Source: Paenibacillus sp. S150
GTDB lineage: Bacteria > Bacillota > Bacilli > Paenibacillales > Paenibacillaceae
Length of the DNA: 64,000 bases
Direction of reading: 5' to 3'
NCBI RefSeq assembly: GCF_019352175.1
Contig: NZ_JACBYI010000015.1
Location: 1-64,000 of the forward strand
Shown: piece by piece, positions 52,201 to 61,246 of the stretch
How the letters are laid out: each line of letters begins with the position of its first letter
Position numbering within the stretch: position 1 is the stretch's first letter
Notes under the pieces: model-generated
Told to the model about the DNA's origin: nothing
Databases searched by the model: none
Seen by the model: the letters and a program-made list of their open reading frames with translations, nothing else
Made by a program: the position numbers and the translations under genes

Positions 52201-53925
52201 GACAATTCCTTGCTCAGGTATCTTTTCAATTGCTTTTCTCAACACTTGGCGAAAATAATTATGACCATGGAAGCACTGTACTACGCTGTTCATAATAATA
52301 ATATCAAAGTTACCCGGAATGGAATCCACATCATGGGCAGGCAACTTCATCAGGCGGATATTCTCGGTTTCCAGCTGTTCTACCCTAAACTGGTTTTTTG
52401 CCAGGATGGCACTCGAAAGGTCTGTACCATAATACTCGCCAACTAGGGGAGCAACACGAAACATCGTTATACCCGAAGCACAGCCAATTTCCAGCACCTT
52501 CTGATGCCTCTTTAAATAGGGCTGCAGCTTAACCAATACATTATCGCCATACTCGTCCATTTCTGCTTGGCTAAAATTTACTCCTGTATAACTATTGACC
52601 CAGCCTCCGCCCGTGATTTCGTCTACAGCCACACTCCCCATATATTCCCAAAGATTCTCATCCATTAAACTGTTGGACTCATTTTCTTCTTCTTCGTATA
52701 CATCCAAACTATCCAAACACAGAAAACTCTTCATTAGAGGACAGTCCCACTGAAGGCGGTTTAACTTACGAATGTACTTTTTTGATGAGATAATAAAGCT
52801 GATCCCTGCATCTTTGACTATTGCCTGGATTCGCTCTTCAGGATTATCCACGTCTAAAGGGACAAAAGCTGCTGCAGCTTTTAATACTCCCAGCAGCGCT
52901 ATCGCTTGCTCAACGGACTGTGGAAGAAGAATACCTACCGGTTCCTCCAATGCTATATTTTGCATGAGTAGAAAATGAGCCAATTGATTGGAACGGACAT
53001 TCAGTGCAGAATAAGAAAGAGATTGGTTATCGTCAATTACTGCAGGCAGGTTTGGATATTGCATTGCCATTACTTCGAAACCTTCAACTACTGTGGCTAA
53101 CTCGGACGCTGTTGTTCCACCTCCATTGCTGAACTTCTCCAATAATTCATTCTGTTCCGCCGGAACCATTAATTCGGCTCGTTCCATTGGTTCATCCGGA
53201 TAAGAGCTAAGCCAATTCAGCAAATGACTTAAGTGTCCAGCATATTGCTGTATCATCTGGAGAGCATGAAATCCACTATTATAATGAATGATGAGGGCAA
53301 GACCTTCCTCTTCAGCTTTTAAGAGAAACAAGAGTTCCGACCCCATAAACTTTAATGCTACTGAATTATGTATATTCTCCAGCATAACAATTGTCTTAAA
53401 TTCATCAGGAGTATTACTTGAAGACTTATAGAGAAATTCAGCAAACGGAAGGTCTTGATGCAAGTATGCTTCAGAGACTGTTTGTTTAACTCTGGCTAAA
53501 TACTCTTTATAGTTTCCTGTCCAATCCACTTGTGTTCGAATCGGCAGCAGCCTTGCGGACGAAACCTGCGATTGTTTCGCATCGTCTTTAAGTGGCGGTA
53601 TGCCCACCAATATATCTGTATTACTGGTATATCTGCTTAATAACAACTTCAGTGCCGACAATATAAATATAAAAAGTGCATACTGATTTCCCCTGCACTG
53701 AGACATGATCCGCTGGGTCAAGTTTTCGTCCAGATTATACTTGAATTGCTGCTGTTCTGAGCTTGATTCGTGCATGAACATGGCCTTTGCAGCAAAACCG
53801 CTCATTTGCAGATCATCCTCAAGTTTTGTTGACCAATAACGAATGTCATCCTGATTTATGGATTCAGAGCTATTTAATGATTGATTAATCAAATTAAGCA
53901 CTCCAATCTGAATATTTCTTTTCAA
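49288..53925 (-). CDS. NRPS: half-C, A interrupted by methyltransferase, carrier, reductase
   Basis: 1545 residues. Residues 60-255 look like only the C-terminal lobe of a condensation domain; no HHxxxDG is present. The adenylation domain runs from about 285 and is interrupted after motif A2 (about residue 410) by a SAM methyltransferase (about 425-660, motif VLEIGCASG). It resumes at A3 (YIIYTSGTTGTPKG, 705) and ends at A10 (SGKVNRK). The residues I read for the substrate pocket are D-A-W-F-L-G-N-V-V-K, a code known for leucine. The carrier site is GGNSL (Ser1086). From 1178 a NAD(P)H-dependent thioester reductase follows (TGASGYLG, Y-TQT-K pair), so release as aldehyde or alcohol is expected. 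The gene overlaps the PKS gene by four bases and receives its acyl chain from that protein's C domain. Confidence 0.92.
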   Translation of the reverse strand: MKRNIQIGVLNLINQSLNSSESINQDDIRYWSTKLEDDLQMSGFAAKAMFMHESSSEQQQFKYNLDENLTQRIMSQCRGNQYALFIFILSALKLLLSRYTSNTDILVGIPPLKDDAKQSQVSSARLLPIRTQVDWTGNYKEYLARVKQTVSEAYLHQDLPFAEFLYKSSSNTPDEFKTIVMLENIHNSVALKFMGSELLFLLKAEEEGLALIIHYNSGFHALQMIQQYAGHLSHLLNWLSSYPDEPMERAELMVPAEQNELLEKFSNGGGTTASELATVVEGFEVMAMQYPNLPAVIDDNQSLSYSALNVRSNQLAHFLLMQNIALEEPVGILLPQSVEQAIALLGVLKAAAAFVPLDVDNPEERIQAIVKDAGISFIISSKKYIRKLNRLQWDCPLMKSFLCLDSLDVYEEEENESNSLMDENLWEYMGSVAVDEITGGGWVNSYTGVNFSQAEMDEYGDNVLVKLQPYLKRHQKVLEIGCASGITMFRVAPLVGEYYGTDLSSAILAKNQFRVEQLETENIRLMKLPAHDVDSIPGNFDIIIMNSVVQCFHGHNYFRQVLRKAIEKIPEQGIVFIGDIMDLDSKEAFIHSLRDYANQHLEQHPALKMEWDEELFLSRTFFEDLQCEIRGIESIEFTGKLGKIKNELTEYRYDALLVINKTNSSSRAQKKLKNKYQFSSSDLELIKEFPNPNCKPQLDHLAYIIYTSGTTGTPKGVMVQHRGLANLCEWHNNRFKVTSQYNATRYAGFGFDASVWELFPYLISGAAVYFIDIRLKLDIQKLNDFFEEKQITISFLPTQICEQFMEADNHSLKYLLTGGDALRVLKPTPYEIVNNYGPTENTVVTTSGKLDAQYKIIPIGMPIANVSVYILDDYGHLQPIGASGEIFIAGNSLSRGYLHRDDLTAEKYINNPFVPGTKMFKSGDMGRWMPEGSIEFLGRADYQVKIRGCRIELSEIDNKLLKLPYIKEAVVIDRLEEGGDRYLCAYYVADYAGVEVADIKKDLAKELPDYMIPAYFVAINTMPLNSSGKVNRKQLPEPEEKLLIKLKNYKAPMNETEQILCGIWQDILALEKIGVMDNFFEIGGNSLKAVRVVSKLSERFEIGINQLFQYPTVEALAAQIHVKDISLEQKMEQAKRFILDSRDRVIQAEEITEKMRLYSVNAYDELYKGEIQFDYDLPKHVLLTGASGYLGVHLLFEMLNVSEDHIYVLKRGINVVEAENILINRLDFYFGTDLYERNKHRIHVICGDLTQVQFGLDPSYYAHLAVHLDTIVHAAANVKHYGAFDDFYKVNVLGTEHIIEFAFSERQKSLHFVSTVGVASGRINNKSQFLFTEDDCNVGQQIDNFYTQTKFEAELKVVNAQKAGLAANIYRVGNLVCHSESGKFQENIEENGFYKTLKSFIRLEKMPEQSPHFIDFTFVNYASKAIVLLMKIQGKRQATYHVFNHKYTSLQQLNQMLNQSGFDVNAISPTAFLDFLYINRNEKRFEEHVENILLHSRILNTEETFFVMTSERTASILQQLGFEWPEVNEEHIRKMTDYCTQVGFL

Positions 53926-56900
53926 AAATTAAAATCCATCTCCTGAAAGACTTTTGCCGACTCGGTTTGATTTACTCTCTTGATTTCGAGTTCCTTTATG
54001 AGCTGATTACGATCTTGCGTCATTTGAGCCAATAACAATAAATAATTCTTAGCCATATTTCTGATCGTTTCTTCTTGAAAGAGCTGTGTGCTGTATTCAA
54101 ATGTAAACAGAATATCTTTATCACTCGCAAAAGCCTGTAGAGTAAAATCAAATTTAGAGTTTGGGTTGATATTATTGGAACTTAATTTCAGATCTCCGCA
54201 TTGAACCGAAGTCATGCTTCCGTCTTGCAGAGCAAATACCACATCGAACAAAGGATGACGGTTAACACTTCTCGGGAGCCCTAATTGATCTATCAAGTCT
54301 TCGAACTGAAAATCCTGATTCTGATAGCCGCATAGTGCAGTTTCTTTAACTTCTTCTATAAAGCAAGCAATCGATTTATTGTCCCCCGGGAAATTCCGCA
54401 GAGCCAGCATGTTGACAAACATCCCGACGATCTTCTCCGTATCAGCATTCCTTCTTCCGGAGATTGGCGAGCCCACGACTATATCTTCCTGCCCCGAATA
54501 TTTAAAAAGCAGTAAATAATATGCTGATAACAAGATCATAAATAGTGTGGATTGGGTCTCCCCACACAGTCTATTAATATTTCCAAACAGTTGTTGATCC
54601 GCACTAAATTCAATAATATTCCCTTCATTGCTTTTTATGGAAGGGCGCGGGAAATCTGTAGGGACATAGAGCATCGGAACAGTTCCCTTATATCTGTCCA
54701 GCCAATATTGACGCATGGCCTCCATTTCATCCGATTGCAAGAAGCGGTTATGCCATCCGGCATAATCTTTATATTGAATATGTAAAAAATCCGGCTTTAA
54801 CTTGTTATAAAATTGAATGAAATCCTGAAGCAATATCGACAATGAGGTGCCATCTGAAATGATATGATGCATATCTATTAACAGGACATGCGTTTCAGCA
54901 TTTATACGATACAGATTAGCACGTATTAACGGGCTTTTATCCAGCTCAAACGGCAAGATGAAGCTTTGAACACACTTGGGTAACTCCTCCAGGGTAGTTC
55001 TCTGATGATGCAGAGTGAAAGGGGTATGGTTGGAAATTCGCTGTACTAGCTCCCCGTCTACGTTATGAAAGGACGTTCTGAATACTTCGTGCCTATTGAT
55101 GAGTTGAAGCAAAGCATCTTCAAACCTGGTGTAATCTATAATTCCCTCTACTCTGATTGAAAATGGCATATTATAACTTGTTTCTCTATCAAGCAATTGC
55201 TGAAGTATGTAGATTCTCTTTTGTGCTGACGATATCGGATAATATTCTTGTTGAGGCAGGAGTTCGATCTTATAAGCATTTTGATTCTTTTTTTCAGAAA
55301 GTTCCCTTTGATCTATAAAATATGCGAGTTCTTTAACCGTTTGCCATTTCAGGACATCGGCAATTGTAATAGGTGAGGAACAAGTGCGGTTGTATCTATT
55401 AACAAATTTGGTAGCAAGGATGGAGTCACCGCCCATCTCATATAAAGAACGATGAATATTAATGCTGCTATAACCAAGTTCCTCAGACCAAATTTGTCCA
55501 AGGAGGTATTCAGTTTCGGAATAATCCTCGGAATTTTCTTTTCCTTCAAGGGAAAAGCCTTTTACAGTGTCAGAAGGGGCAAGGAAAGCATCAGGAATAT
55601 TGATCCAGCAGCTTTCTTGTTCAAAGGGATAGGTGGGTAAAGGAATGGTATAACGTTGCTCCTTATTATAAAGTCTGTGCCATCTCACGCATTTCCCCTG
55701 AGTAAACAAATGGGCTAATTTCACATGATCATCTGAATCACAATCACTTGTGGTCTCATCCCCCTCCTTGTCCCCATAAAAAATTGGCCCATCGCCATTA
55801 CGATAAACGTCAAAGTTCCCCATGAGTAAGAGGTTTAAATGTTCTCTCAGTTCCACTATGCTTTCAGTTACGATTGCAACCCGGAATGAATGAAATTGTC
55901 GTCCAGTATTAGCCGTGTAACATAGATTTCCAAGGTCAGTATCCTCATGATCTGTCAGAAACTGATAATAGCGGTCTATGTACCGAGCTAATGCCCTTTT
56001 AGACTTAGCTGAAATTATGAATACTTCAGTTGCTGTTGCTTTCTTTGTCGGACGTACTTGCACAGGAGAGGCTTCTTCAACAACAATATGACAATTAGTT
56101 CCGCTAAAACCAAAAGAACTTATCCCCGCTCTTAAGGGGAAAGCCTTGTCCCATTTCTTCTTACGATTAACGAGATACACGGGGGAACCCAGAAAATCAA
56201 TATTTCGGTTAGGCGTGTTAAAGTGGAGGCTTGCCGGAATTTCCCGATGCTGTAGAGAAAGCACCAGTTTAATCATGCCTGCAATGCCTGCGCAATCATA
56301 CAAATGGCCAATATTGGATTTTAATGAGCCAATTCCACAGAATTGCTTGTTATCCGTATATTTTCGAAAGGCTGCATTAATTCCTTCGATTTCAATAGGA
56401 TCTCCCAGATTTGTGCCAGTCCCATGTGATTCAATGTATGAGATCGTCTCTGGATCGATCCCTGCATCCTTCCATGCTTTAACAATAACCTCTGTTTGAG
56501 CCGTAACATTGGGTGCGGTAATACCAATAGAATTACCGTCTTGATTTACAGCCGTTCCCTTGATTACAGCATAAATATGATCCCGATCTTTCAAGGCTTC
56601 ATCCAAGGGTTTGAGCAATATTGCTGCTGCCCCTTCACCTATGCCCGTACCATCTGCACTATCATCAAATGCTCTTGTCCGTCCATCCGATGATTCAATG
56701 CCAATCTTCTCTTGATGATCAAGAGGAAGCAATGTAGTTCTCACTCCTCCGGCCAGCGCCATGCTGCACTCACCATTCCTAAGGGCACTGCATGCAAGAT
56801 GAATAGCGACCAGTGATGAAGAGCAAGCGGTATCAACTAACAAGCTCGGCCCCTTTAAGTCAAGTAAATAAGAAATTCTGCCTGGAATAATTGAAGCCAA

Positions 56901-57440
56901 ATTACCTGTAACTCCAGCCGAATAATGTTGTTTACTCGTATCCGATACGATTTGTCGATACTGGCTCCCTTCAGAGTCTGCAATATAACCTACATATACT
57001 CCAGTATCAGTGCCTTTAATTTTTTCACCGCCATATCCCCCGTCCTCCAGGCACTCCCATGCGGTCTCCAGAAAAATACGCTGATTAGGATTCATCATCC
57101 TGGCTTCTATGGGTGTTATGCGAAAAAAATTATAATCAAATTGGTCAACATTATCTAAATAAGCTCCCTCTATGAATTCAAAGCCTTGCTCAGTAGGACG
57201 AATATACTTCAAATATTTTTCGGCATCTTCTTTTCTTGCGGCTGGAAAAGGACGAATACAATTAGCCTCGGCAGACAGCATATCCCAGAAGTCCGAATAG
57301 TTATCTGCAATTGGAAATCTGGAAGATAACCCAATGATAGCTATATCCCTACTGCTAGCACTCACCACATTCCCACTAGCTTGTTTCTTAGAATCATAAG
57401 TATTTGCGTTTGCTAAAAATGAGAATTTTTTCTTTGACAT
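53922..57440 (-). CDS. hybrid KS-carrier-condensation protein (AT-less PKS/NRPS)
   Basis: 1172 residues. The ketosynthase (30-455) has the full active site: Cys206 in DTACSSSL, His339 in ESHGTGT and His379 in KSNIGH. A post-KS linker (to about 610) is followed directly by a carrier domain with GGDSI (Ser673) and a complete condensation domain with MHHIISDG (His859, Asp863). There is no AT, KR, DH or ER, so the malonyl unit must come from the separate acyltransferase and the beta-keto group stays unreduced. The C domain should join this beta-ketoacyl chain to the leucine on the next protein. Expected order: acyl ligase, then this protein, then the NRPS, matching the gene order. Confidence 0.93.
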   Translation of the reverse strand: MSKKKFSFLANANTYDSKKQASGNVVSASSRDIAIIGLSSRFPIADNYSDFWDMLSAEANCIRPFPAARKEDAEKYLKYIRPTEQGFEFIEGAYLDNVDQFDYNFFRITPIEARMMNPNQRIFLETAWECLEDGGYGGEKIKGTDTGVYVGYIADSEGSQYRQIVSDTSKQHYSAGVTGNLASIIPGRISYLLDLKGPSLLVDTACSSSLVAIHLACSALRNGECSMALAGGVRTTLLPLDHQEKIGIESSDGRTRAFDDSADGTGIGEGAAAILLKPLDEALKDRDHIYAVIKGTAVNQDGNSIGITAPNVTAQTEVIVKAWKDAGIDPETISYIESHGTGTNLGDPIEIEGINAAFRKYTDNKQFCGIGSLKSNIGHLYDCAGIAGMIKLVLSLQHREIPASLHFNTPNRNIDFLGSPVYLVNRKKKWDKAFPLRAGISSFGFSGTNCHIVVEEASPVQVRPTKKATATEVFIISAKSKRALARYIDRYYQFLTDHEDTDLGNLCYTANTGRQFHSFRVAIVTESIVELREHLNLLLMGNFDVYRNGDGPIFYGDKEGDETTSDCDSDDHVKLAHLFTQGKCVRWHRLYNKEQRYTIPLPTYPFEQESCWINIPDAFLAPSDTVKGFSLEGKENSEDYSETEYLLGQIWSEELGYSSINIHRSLYEMGGDSILATKFVNRYNRTCSSPITIADVLKWQTVKELAYFIDQRELSEKKNQNAYKIELLPQQEYYPISSAQKRIYILQQLLDRETSYNMPFSIRVEGIIDYTRFEDALLQLINRHEVFRTSFHNVDGELVQRISNHTPFTLHHQRTTLEELPKCVQSFILPFELDKSPLIRANLYRINAETHVLLIDMHHIISDGTSLSILLQDFIQFYNKLKPDFLHIQYKDYAGWHNRFLQSDEMEAMRQYWLDRYKGTVPMLYVPTDFPRPSIKSNEGNIIEFSADQQLFGNINRLCGETQSTLFMILLSAYYLLLFKYSGQEDIVVGSPISGRRNADTEKIVGMFVNMLALRNFPGDNKSIACFIEEVKETALCGYQNQDFQFEDLIDQLGLPRSVNRHPLFDVVFALQDGSMTSVQCGDLKLSSNNINPNSKFDFTLQAFASDKDILFTFEYSTQLFQEETIRNMAKNYLLLLAQMTQDRNQLIKELEIKRVNQTESAKVFQEMDFNF

Positions 57441-57453
57441 TTCAACACTCCCT

Positions 57454-58674
57454 TTATAATTGAGAGAGAAGCTTTTTAATCGGGATTAACCTTTCTCCAA
57501 TTTCCTGACTATCAACTTTTTTAACTATTAAAATCAACTTTAGCAATTCTATTGCATTCCTCCCTTGCTCTCCGAAACTGGATATTTTCTCTTTATAAAT
57601 TTGTTCCTTCATTTTTTCCAGCTTTGTATAAGGAGGAACAACTGAGGTTATATATTCTTTACCATCATTACAATTCTCGGTACTTGCTGCAGCAGCTAGG
57701 CAAGCATTGATTATATCCATGCAATGTTGCAGCTTTTCTTCTTCAGAAGGCTCTTTTTCCTTATGCAGATCCATATTATTCAATGAAAGAACGGTTGATT
57801 GCTTAGAAATGTGTTTCATCAAGCGCCCAAGCACTTGTCCTGGTCCCAGTTCGATAAATTCATCTGTACCCTGGGCCAGCAGAAATAACATAGAGTCGTA
57901 CCACTTCACTGTATTTGTCATCTGTTTTGTTAATGTCGGCACGATGTCTAGTTCATTTTTATACGGCTTGGAGGTTACATTGGATACGACCGGCCAATGC
58001 AAACGATAATAAGTATACTTCTTCAATTCCTGATGAAGATCGAGCGCAGCCCTGTTCATCAGATGGCAGTGGAACGGAGCACTTACTCTCAACGGGATAC
58101 TTTCCCCTCCTGCTTGTCTAATCTCCTGATCTATAAGGCGTATGGGTTCAACTTCTCCTGAAATGACAAATTGTTCAGATGAATTGTAACATGCAATCTC
58201 AACTCCCCTCTTGTTCTTCATCCAGGTTGTATCACAAAGCTGATTTAAAAGCCGATAGGAAATTCCACGCACTGCCAGCATCGATCCTTCACCTTTGGGT
58301 ACAGCTTGCTGCATAATCTTCCCCCGGCGGCTTACCAATTTTACAGCTTGAAAAAAAGGAATAGCGCCACTGCATGCTAACGCAGTATATTCCCCAAGAC
58401 TATGGCCTGCCAGATAGTCCGGTTCGATCCCCCTTTCGTCCATATACACCTGGAACATGCTGTAACTTAATGTCAATAAGGCCGGTTGGGTAAATTCTGT
58501 ATTCGCCAGTTTATTCTCATCTGTTCCAAAGCTCAATGCAGCAAGATCATAGCCCACAGCTTCAGATGCCTCTTCATAAATCTTTTGTACTCTACTATAT
58601 TTGTCGTAAAGAGGTTTTCCCATTCCCGCAAATTGAGATCCCTGCCCTGGAAATAAAAATGCCGTTTTCCCCAT
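57454..58674 (-). CDS. stand-alone malonyl-CoA acyltransferase (trans-AT)
   Basis: 406 residues. The FabD fold has FLFPGQGSQ, the nucleophile GHSLGEY (Ser92) and His202 in SAPFHCHLM. The AT core ends near residue 300, and a further 100 residues, Lys/Glu-rich and helical, have no counterpart in FabD; they may dock to the AT-less PKS. It lies between the acyl-ligase gene (one base away) and the PKS gene (13 bases), so it is most probably the dedicated loader of malonyl units onto the carrier of the KS protein. Confidence 0.93.
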   Translation of the reverse strand: MGKTAFLFPGQGSQFAGMGKPLYDKYSRVQKIYEEASEAVGYDLAALSFGTDENKLANTEFTQPALLTLSYSMFQVYMDERGIEPDYLAGHSLGEYTALACSGAIPFFQAVKLVSRRGKIMQQAVPKGEGSMLAVRGISYRLLNQLCDTTWMKNKRGVEIACYNSSEQFVISGEVEPIRLIDQEIRQAGGESIPLRVSAPFHCHLMNRAALDLHQELKKYTYYRLHWPVVSNVTSKPYKNELDIVPTLTKQMTNTVKWYDSMLFLLAQGTDEFIELGPGQVLGRLMKHISKQSTVLSLNNMDLHKEKEPSEEEKLQHCMDIINACLAAAASTENCNDGKEYITSVVPPYTKLEKMKEQIYKEKISSFGEQGRNAIELLKLILIVKKVDSQEIGERLIPIKKLLSQL

Positions 58675-58675
58675 G

Positions 58676-61207
58676 TTACCCCTCCTTGATTAAATTAAAG
58701 ACCATATCCGCCAGATCATCGAATGACTCCTTTACTGCTGGCTCTTGCATTCTTCTTGGTTCAAAATAACAAACAACTTTTATACTGTTAAAAGCAAGTT
58801 CAAACTCTATAACGATATCAAAACAAGTCAATAAATTAACCCCGGATCTTTTTAGAGCCCTGTCATACATAAAAACGGCAGCTTCACTTAACTCTTTCTT
58901 TAACTTAATCTTTCGCAAATCGTCCAATTTAAAATAGGACTGTCCACCTTTTTGCAATTCCATATTCAAAGTATCCACAAATGATAGCTCTACACTGTTC
59001 TCTTGTTCCAGCATTGTATTAAGTACAATATTCTTCGCGTCTGCCAATTTAGAGAGGACCATGCCATAGCAGAACGCTAAATATTCCCCGATTGTAATTT
59101 GTTGCTCAGAACACACTATGGATAAGTTATTAAATGCATCATCAGAAATTTCGAAATGGAATATTTTAGCATGCTGTGCACTTGTCGAGTGCTTCACAAA
59201 GAACGCTGATGGTAGTTGGATGCAGGGGATACTAAATGCATCCCGGCTGGACAAAAACCTCGCCATTTTCACAATTGTAGGATTTGCAAATAAATCTGTT
59301 ACAGAAATATTACGGTTATATGTGTTTTCAATTTGATCAGCCATTTGGTTAACAATCAATGATGTGGCTCCTGCTTCAAAAAAGTTGTCATTCACCCCAA
59401 GCTTGATATCCGGACAACACCTTCTCCATAGCTCCAACAGTTCACTTTCCAATCCTATTGATGGTGATTCAAGAGAAGAAGCTGATTCCAAATGACCTTG
59501 TAACTGCTCCATCTGTTGTAGAATAGAGTCGAATTTCCCTTCTTTATACCACTGTTTCAACATGAAACGTTGAATTTTCCCGCTCGTTGTTTTTGGCATA
59601 TCGCTTACAGGAAGCACATGACTAACTTCCAGGCCCGTTTTCCAGCTTATAAGCCGTTTTAACACTACAGATTGTGCAACAAACGGTTCCAATGTTTGTT
59701 TGTGCCAGATAAAAATTAAAAGCTCGTCACTTTGCAGTTCATTGTTCCATATTCCGCAGGCTGCTATCTTGCCTAATTCAATACCATCGAGCTGTTGTGC
59801 CACGGTCTCTATATCCGAAGGATAAAAATTTTGACCATTTACAAATAAAATATCTTTTGCTCTTCCAGTCACGATGAGGCGCCCATTAAGAATGAATCCT
59901 AAATCCCCAGTATTTAACCAGCCATCAGTGCTGATGATTTCAGCACTTCCCTCCGGATCATTATAATAACCCGATGTTACATTATCACCTTGGATATGTA
60001 TGATTCCGACATGCCGTTCAGGCAGCGCGGCATTCTTCTCATCACAGATGCGTAACCTGCAATGCATAACGGAATACCCTAAATCCACCAATCTCCAATG
60101 CTCCTCATGCTCTTCAAGTTCATTAATTTCAGAGCCGATAAACAATTTGCTGCGGTCCAGAGCAACAGTAGAAAGCCCCTCGTTAACCGGAGAAAAAGTA
60201 ACAGCAAGGCTTGCTTCTGCGAGACCATAAACATTGAATAAACTTGATTTACTTAGTTGAAAGGGCTTCATTCTATCCATAAATTCCCAACAAATTCCTG
60301 GGGATATTGGTTCTGCACCATTAAATATTAGCCGAACGCAGCTAAGATCCCAATTTTTCTCTTGTTCATTCCTAAAAGATTGCAAAAAGTGTTTATATCC
60401 AAAATTAGGCGAGGAGGTTAAGGTAATCCGGTGTTCATTGATTTTGTCAAACCATATAGACGGCCTTCTAATAAAAAGATCAGTGGGAATAAGAAATAAA
60501 TCTACACAGTTAGCCAGAGCACCTAAATGAAATCCAATTAGTCCCATATCATGAGTTAATGGAAGCCAACTTAAGGCTCTATCCCGAGACGAGATTTCTG
60601 CACCTGCCGTAATACCCTCCAAATTAGCAATTAAGTTACGATGTGTAAGCATTACCCCTTTGGGAGTCCCAGTCGACCCTGACGAGAATTGTATAAACGC
60701 AATATCATGAGGCTCAGGCCTATGGATAGATTTGTCGGAAACAAGAGCCTTATAATTTCCCGTATCTTCAAAATCTGATTCAAGAATAATTGATCGTTCT
60801 CTTATCGCCTCCAGGCTTCTAGACAAACTGTTTTTTTGAGCGAAGCTCTCCAGTTCAGTGAAGGTTCTTTCCACTCCAATTATGTAAGGATGAATCAGGA
60901 TTTCCCAAATATTAAATATTTTTCGTTTATGTTCATCATTATGTCCGACTGATACAGGTACAGGTATAATCCCACCTATAATACATGCCCAAAATACGGT
61001 CAGAAATTGTTCATTATCTTCAATTTGCATAATTAACTCTTCACCATACTTAATTCCTCTTGAATGAAGAATATGTAAAGCCTTGCGTGCGTTTTGCATC
61101 AAGTCATTATAGGAAACATACTTCTCAAATCCGTTTCTTGAAATAAACGTAATTCCCCGTTCTGTCCCGGCATGACTAATCATCTCAACTAAACTTCCAA
61201 ATGCCAT
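58676..61207 (-). CDS. fatty acyl-AMP ligase with carrier domain and a C-terminal half condensation lobe
   Basis: About 843 residues. The acyl-AMP ligase domain (about 1-560) has IQFSSGSTGTPKGVMLTH, SWLPLTHDMGLIG, VYGLAEA, NTGDLGF and the terminal SGKIQR lysine; the first two are typical of FAAL/loading ligases of lipopeptide and PKS pathways. A carrier domain with EAGATSL (Ser about 616) follows. The last 190 residues read like the C-terminal lobe of a condensation domain without its HHxxxDG half. I take the ATG at 61207 (MAFGSLVEM) because AAAGGGGAG lies six bases before it. This protein should activate a fatty acid and pass it to the ketosynthase, so it starts the product. Confidence 0.92.
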   Translation of the reverse strand: MAFGSLVEMISHAGTERGITFISRNGFEKYVSYNDLMQNARKALHILHSRGIKYGEELIMQIEDNEQFLTVFWACIIGGIIPVPVSVGHNDEHKRKIFNIWEILIHPYIIGVERTFTELESFAQKNSLSRSLEAIRERSIILESDFEDTGNYKALVSDKSIHRPEPHDIAFIQFSSGSTGTPKGVMLTHRNLIANLEGITAGAEISSRDRALSWLPLTHDMGLIGFHLGALANCVDLFLIPTDLFIRRPSIWFDKINEHRITLTSSPNFGYKHFLQSFRNEQEKNWDLSCVRLIFNGAEPISPGICWEFMDRMKPFQLSKSSLFNVYGLAEASLAVTFSPVNEGLSTVALDRSKLFIGSEINELEEHEEHWRLVDLGYSVMHCRLRICDEKNAALPERHVGIIHIQGDNVTSGYYNDPEGSAEIISTDGWLNTGDLGFILNGRLIVTGRAKDILFVNGQNFYPSDIETVAQQLDGIELGKIAACGIWNNELQSDELLIFIWHKQTLEPFVAQSVVLKRLISWKTGLEVSHVLPVSDMPKTTSGKIQRFMLKQWYKEGKFDSILQQMEQLQGHLESASSLESPSIGLESELLELWRRCCPDIKLGVNDNFFEAGATSLIVNQMADQIENTYNRNISVTDLFANPTIVKMARFLSSRDAFSIPCIQLPSAFFVKHSTSAQHAKIFHFEISDDAFNNLSIVCSEQQITIGEYLAFCYGMVLSKLADAKNIVLNTMLEQENSVELSFVDTLNMELQKGGQSYFKLDDLRKIKLKKELSEAAVFMYDRALKRSGVNLLTCFDIVIEFELAFNSIKVVCYFEPRRMQEPAVKESFDDLADMVFNLIKEG

Positions 61208-61246
61208 AGCGTACTCCCCTTTATCATTTAAATACAATTATGTGCT

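Noticed and set aside
49288..53925. Dieckmann-type (non-reductive) release domain at the NRPS end
   Set aside because: The C-terminal domain keeps the nucleotide-binding TGASGYLG and the Tyr/Lys pair (YTQTK), so reductive release is more likely, although cyclisation cannot be excluded from sequence alone.
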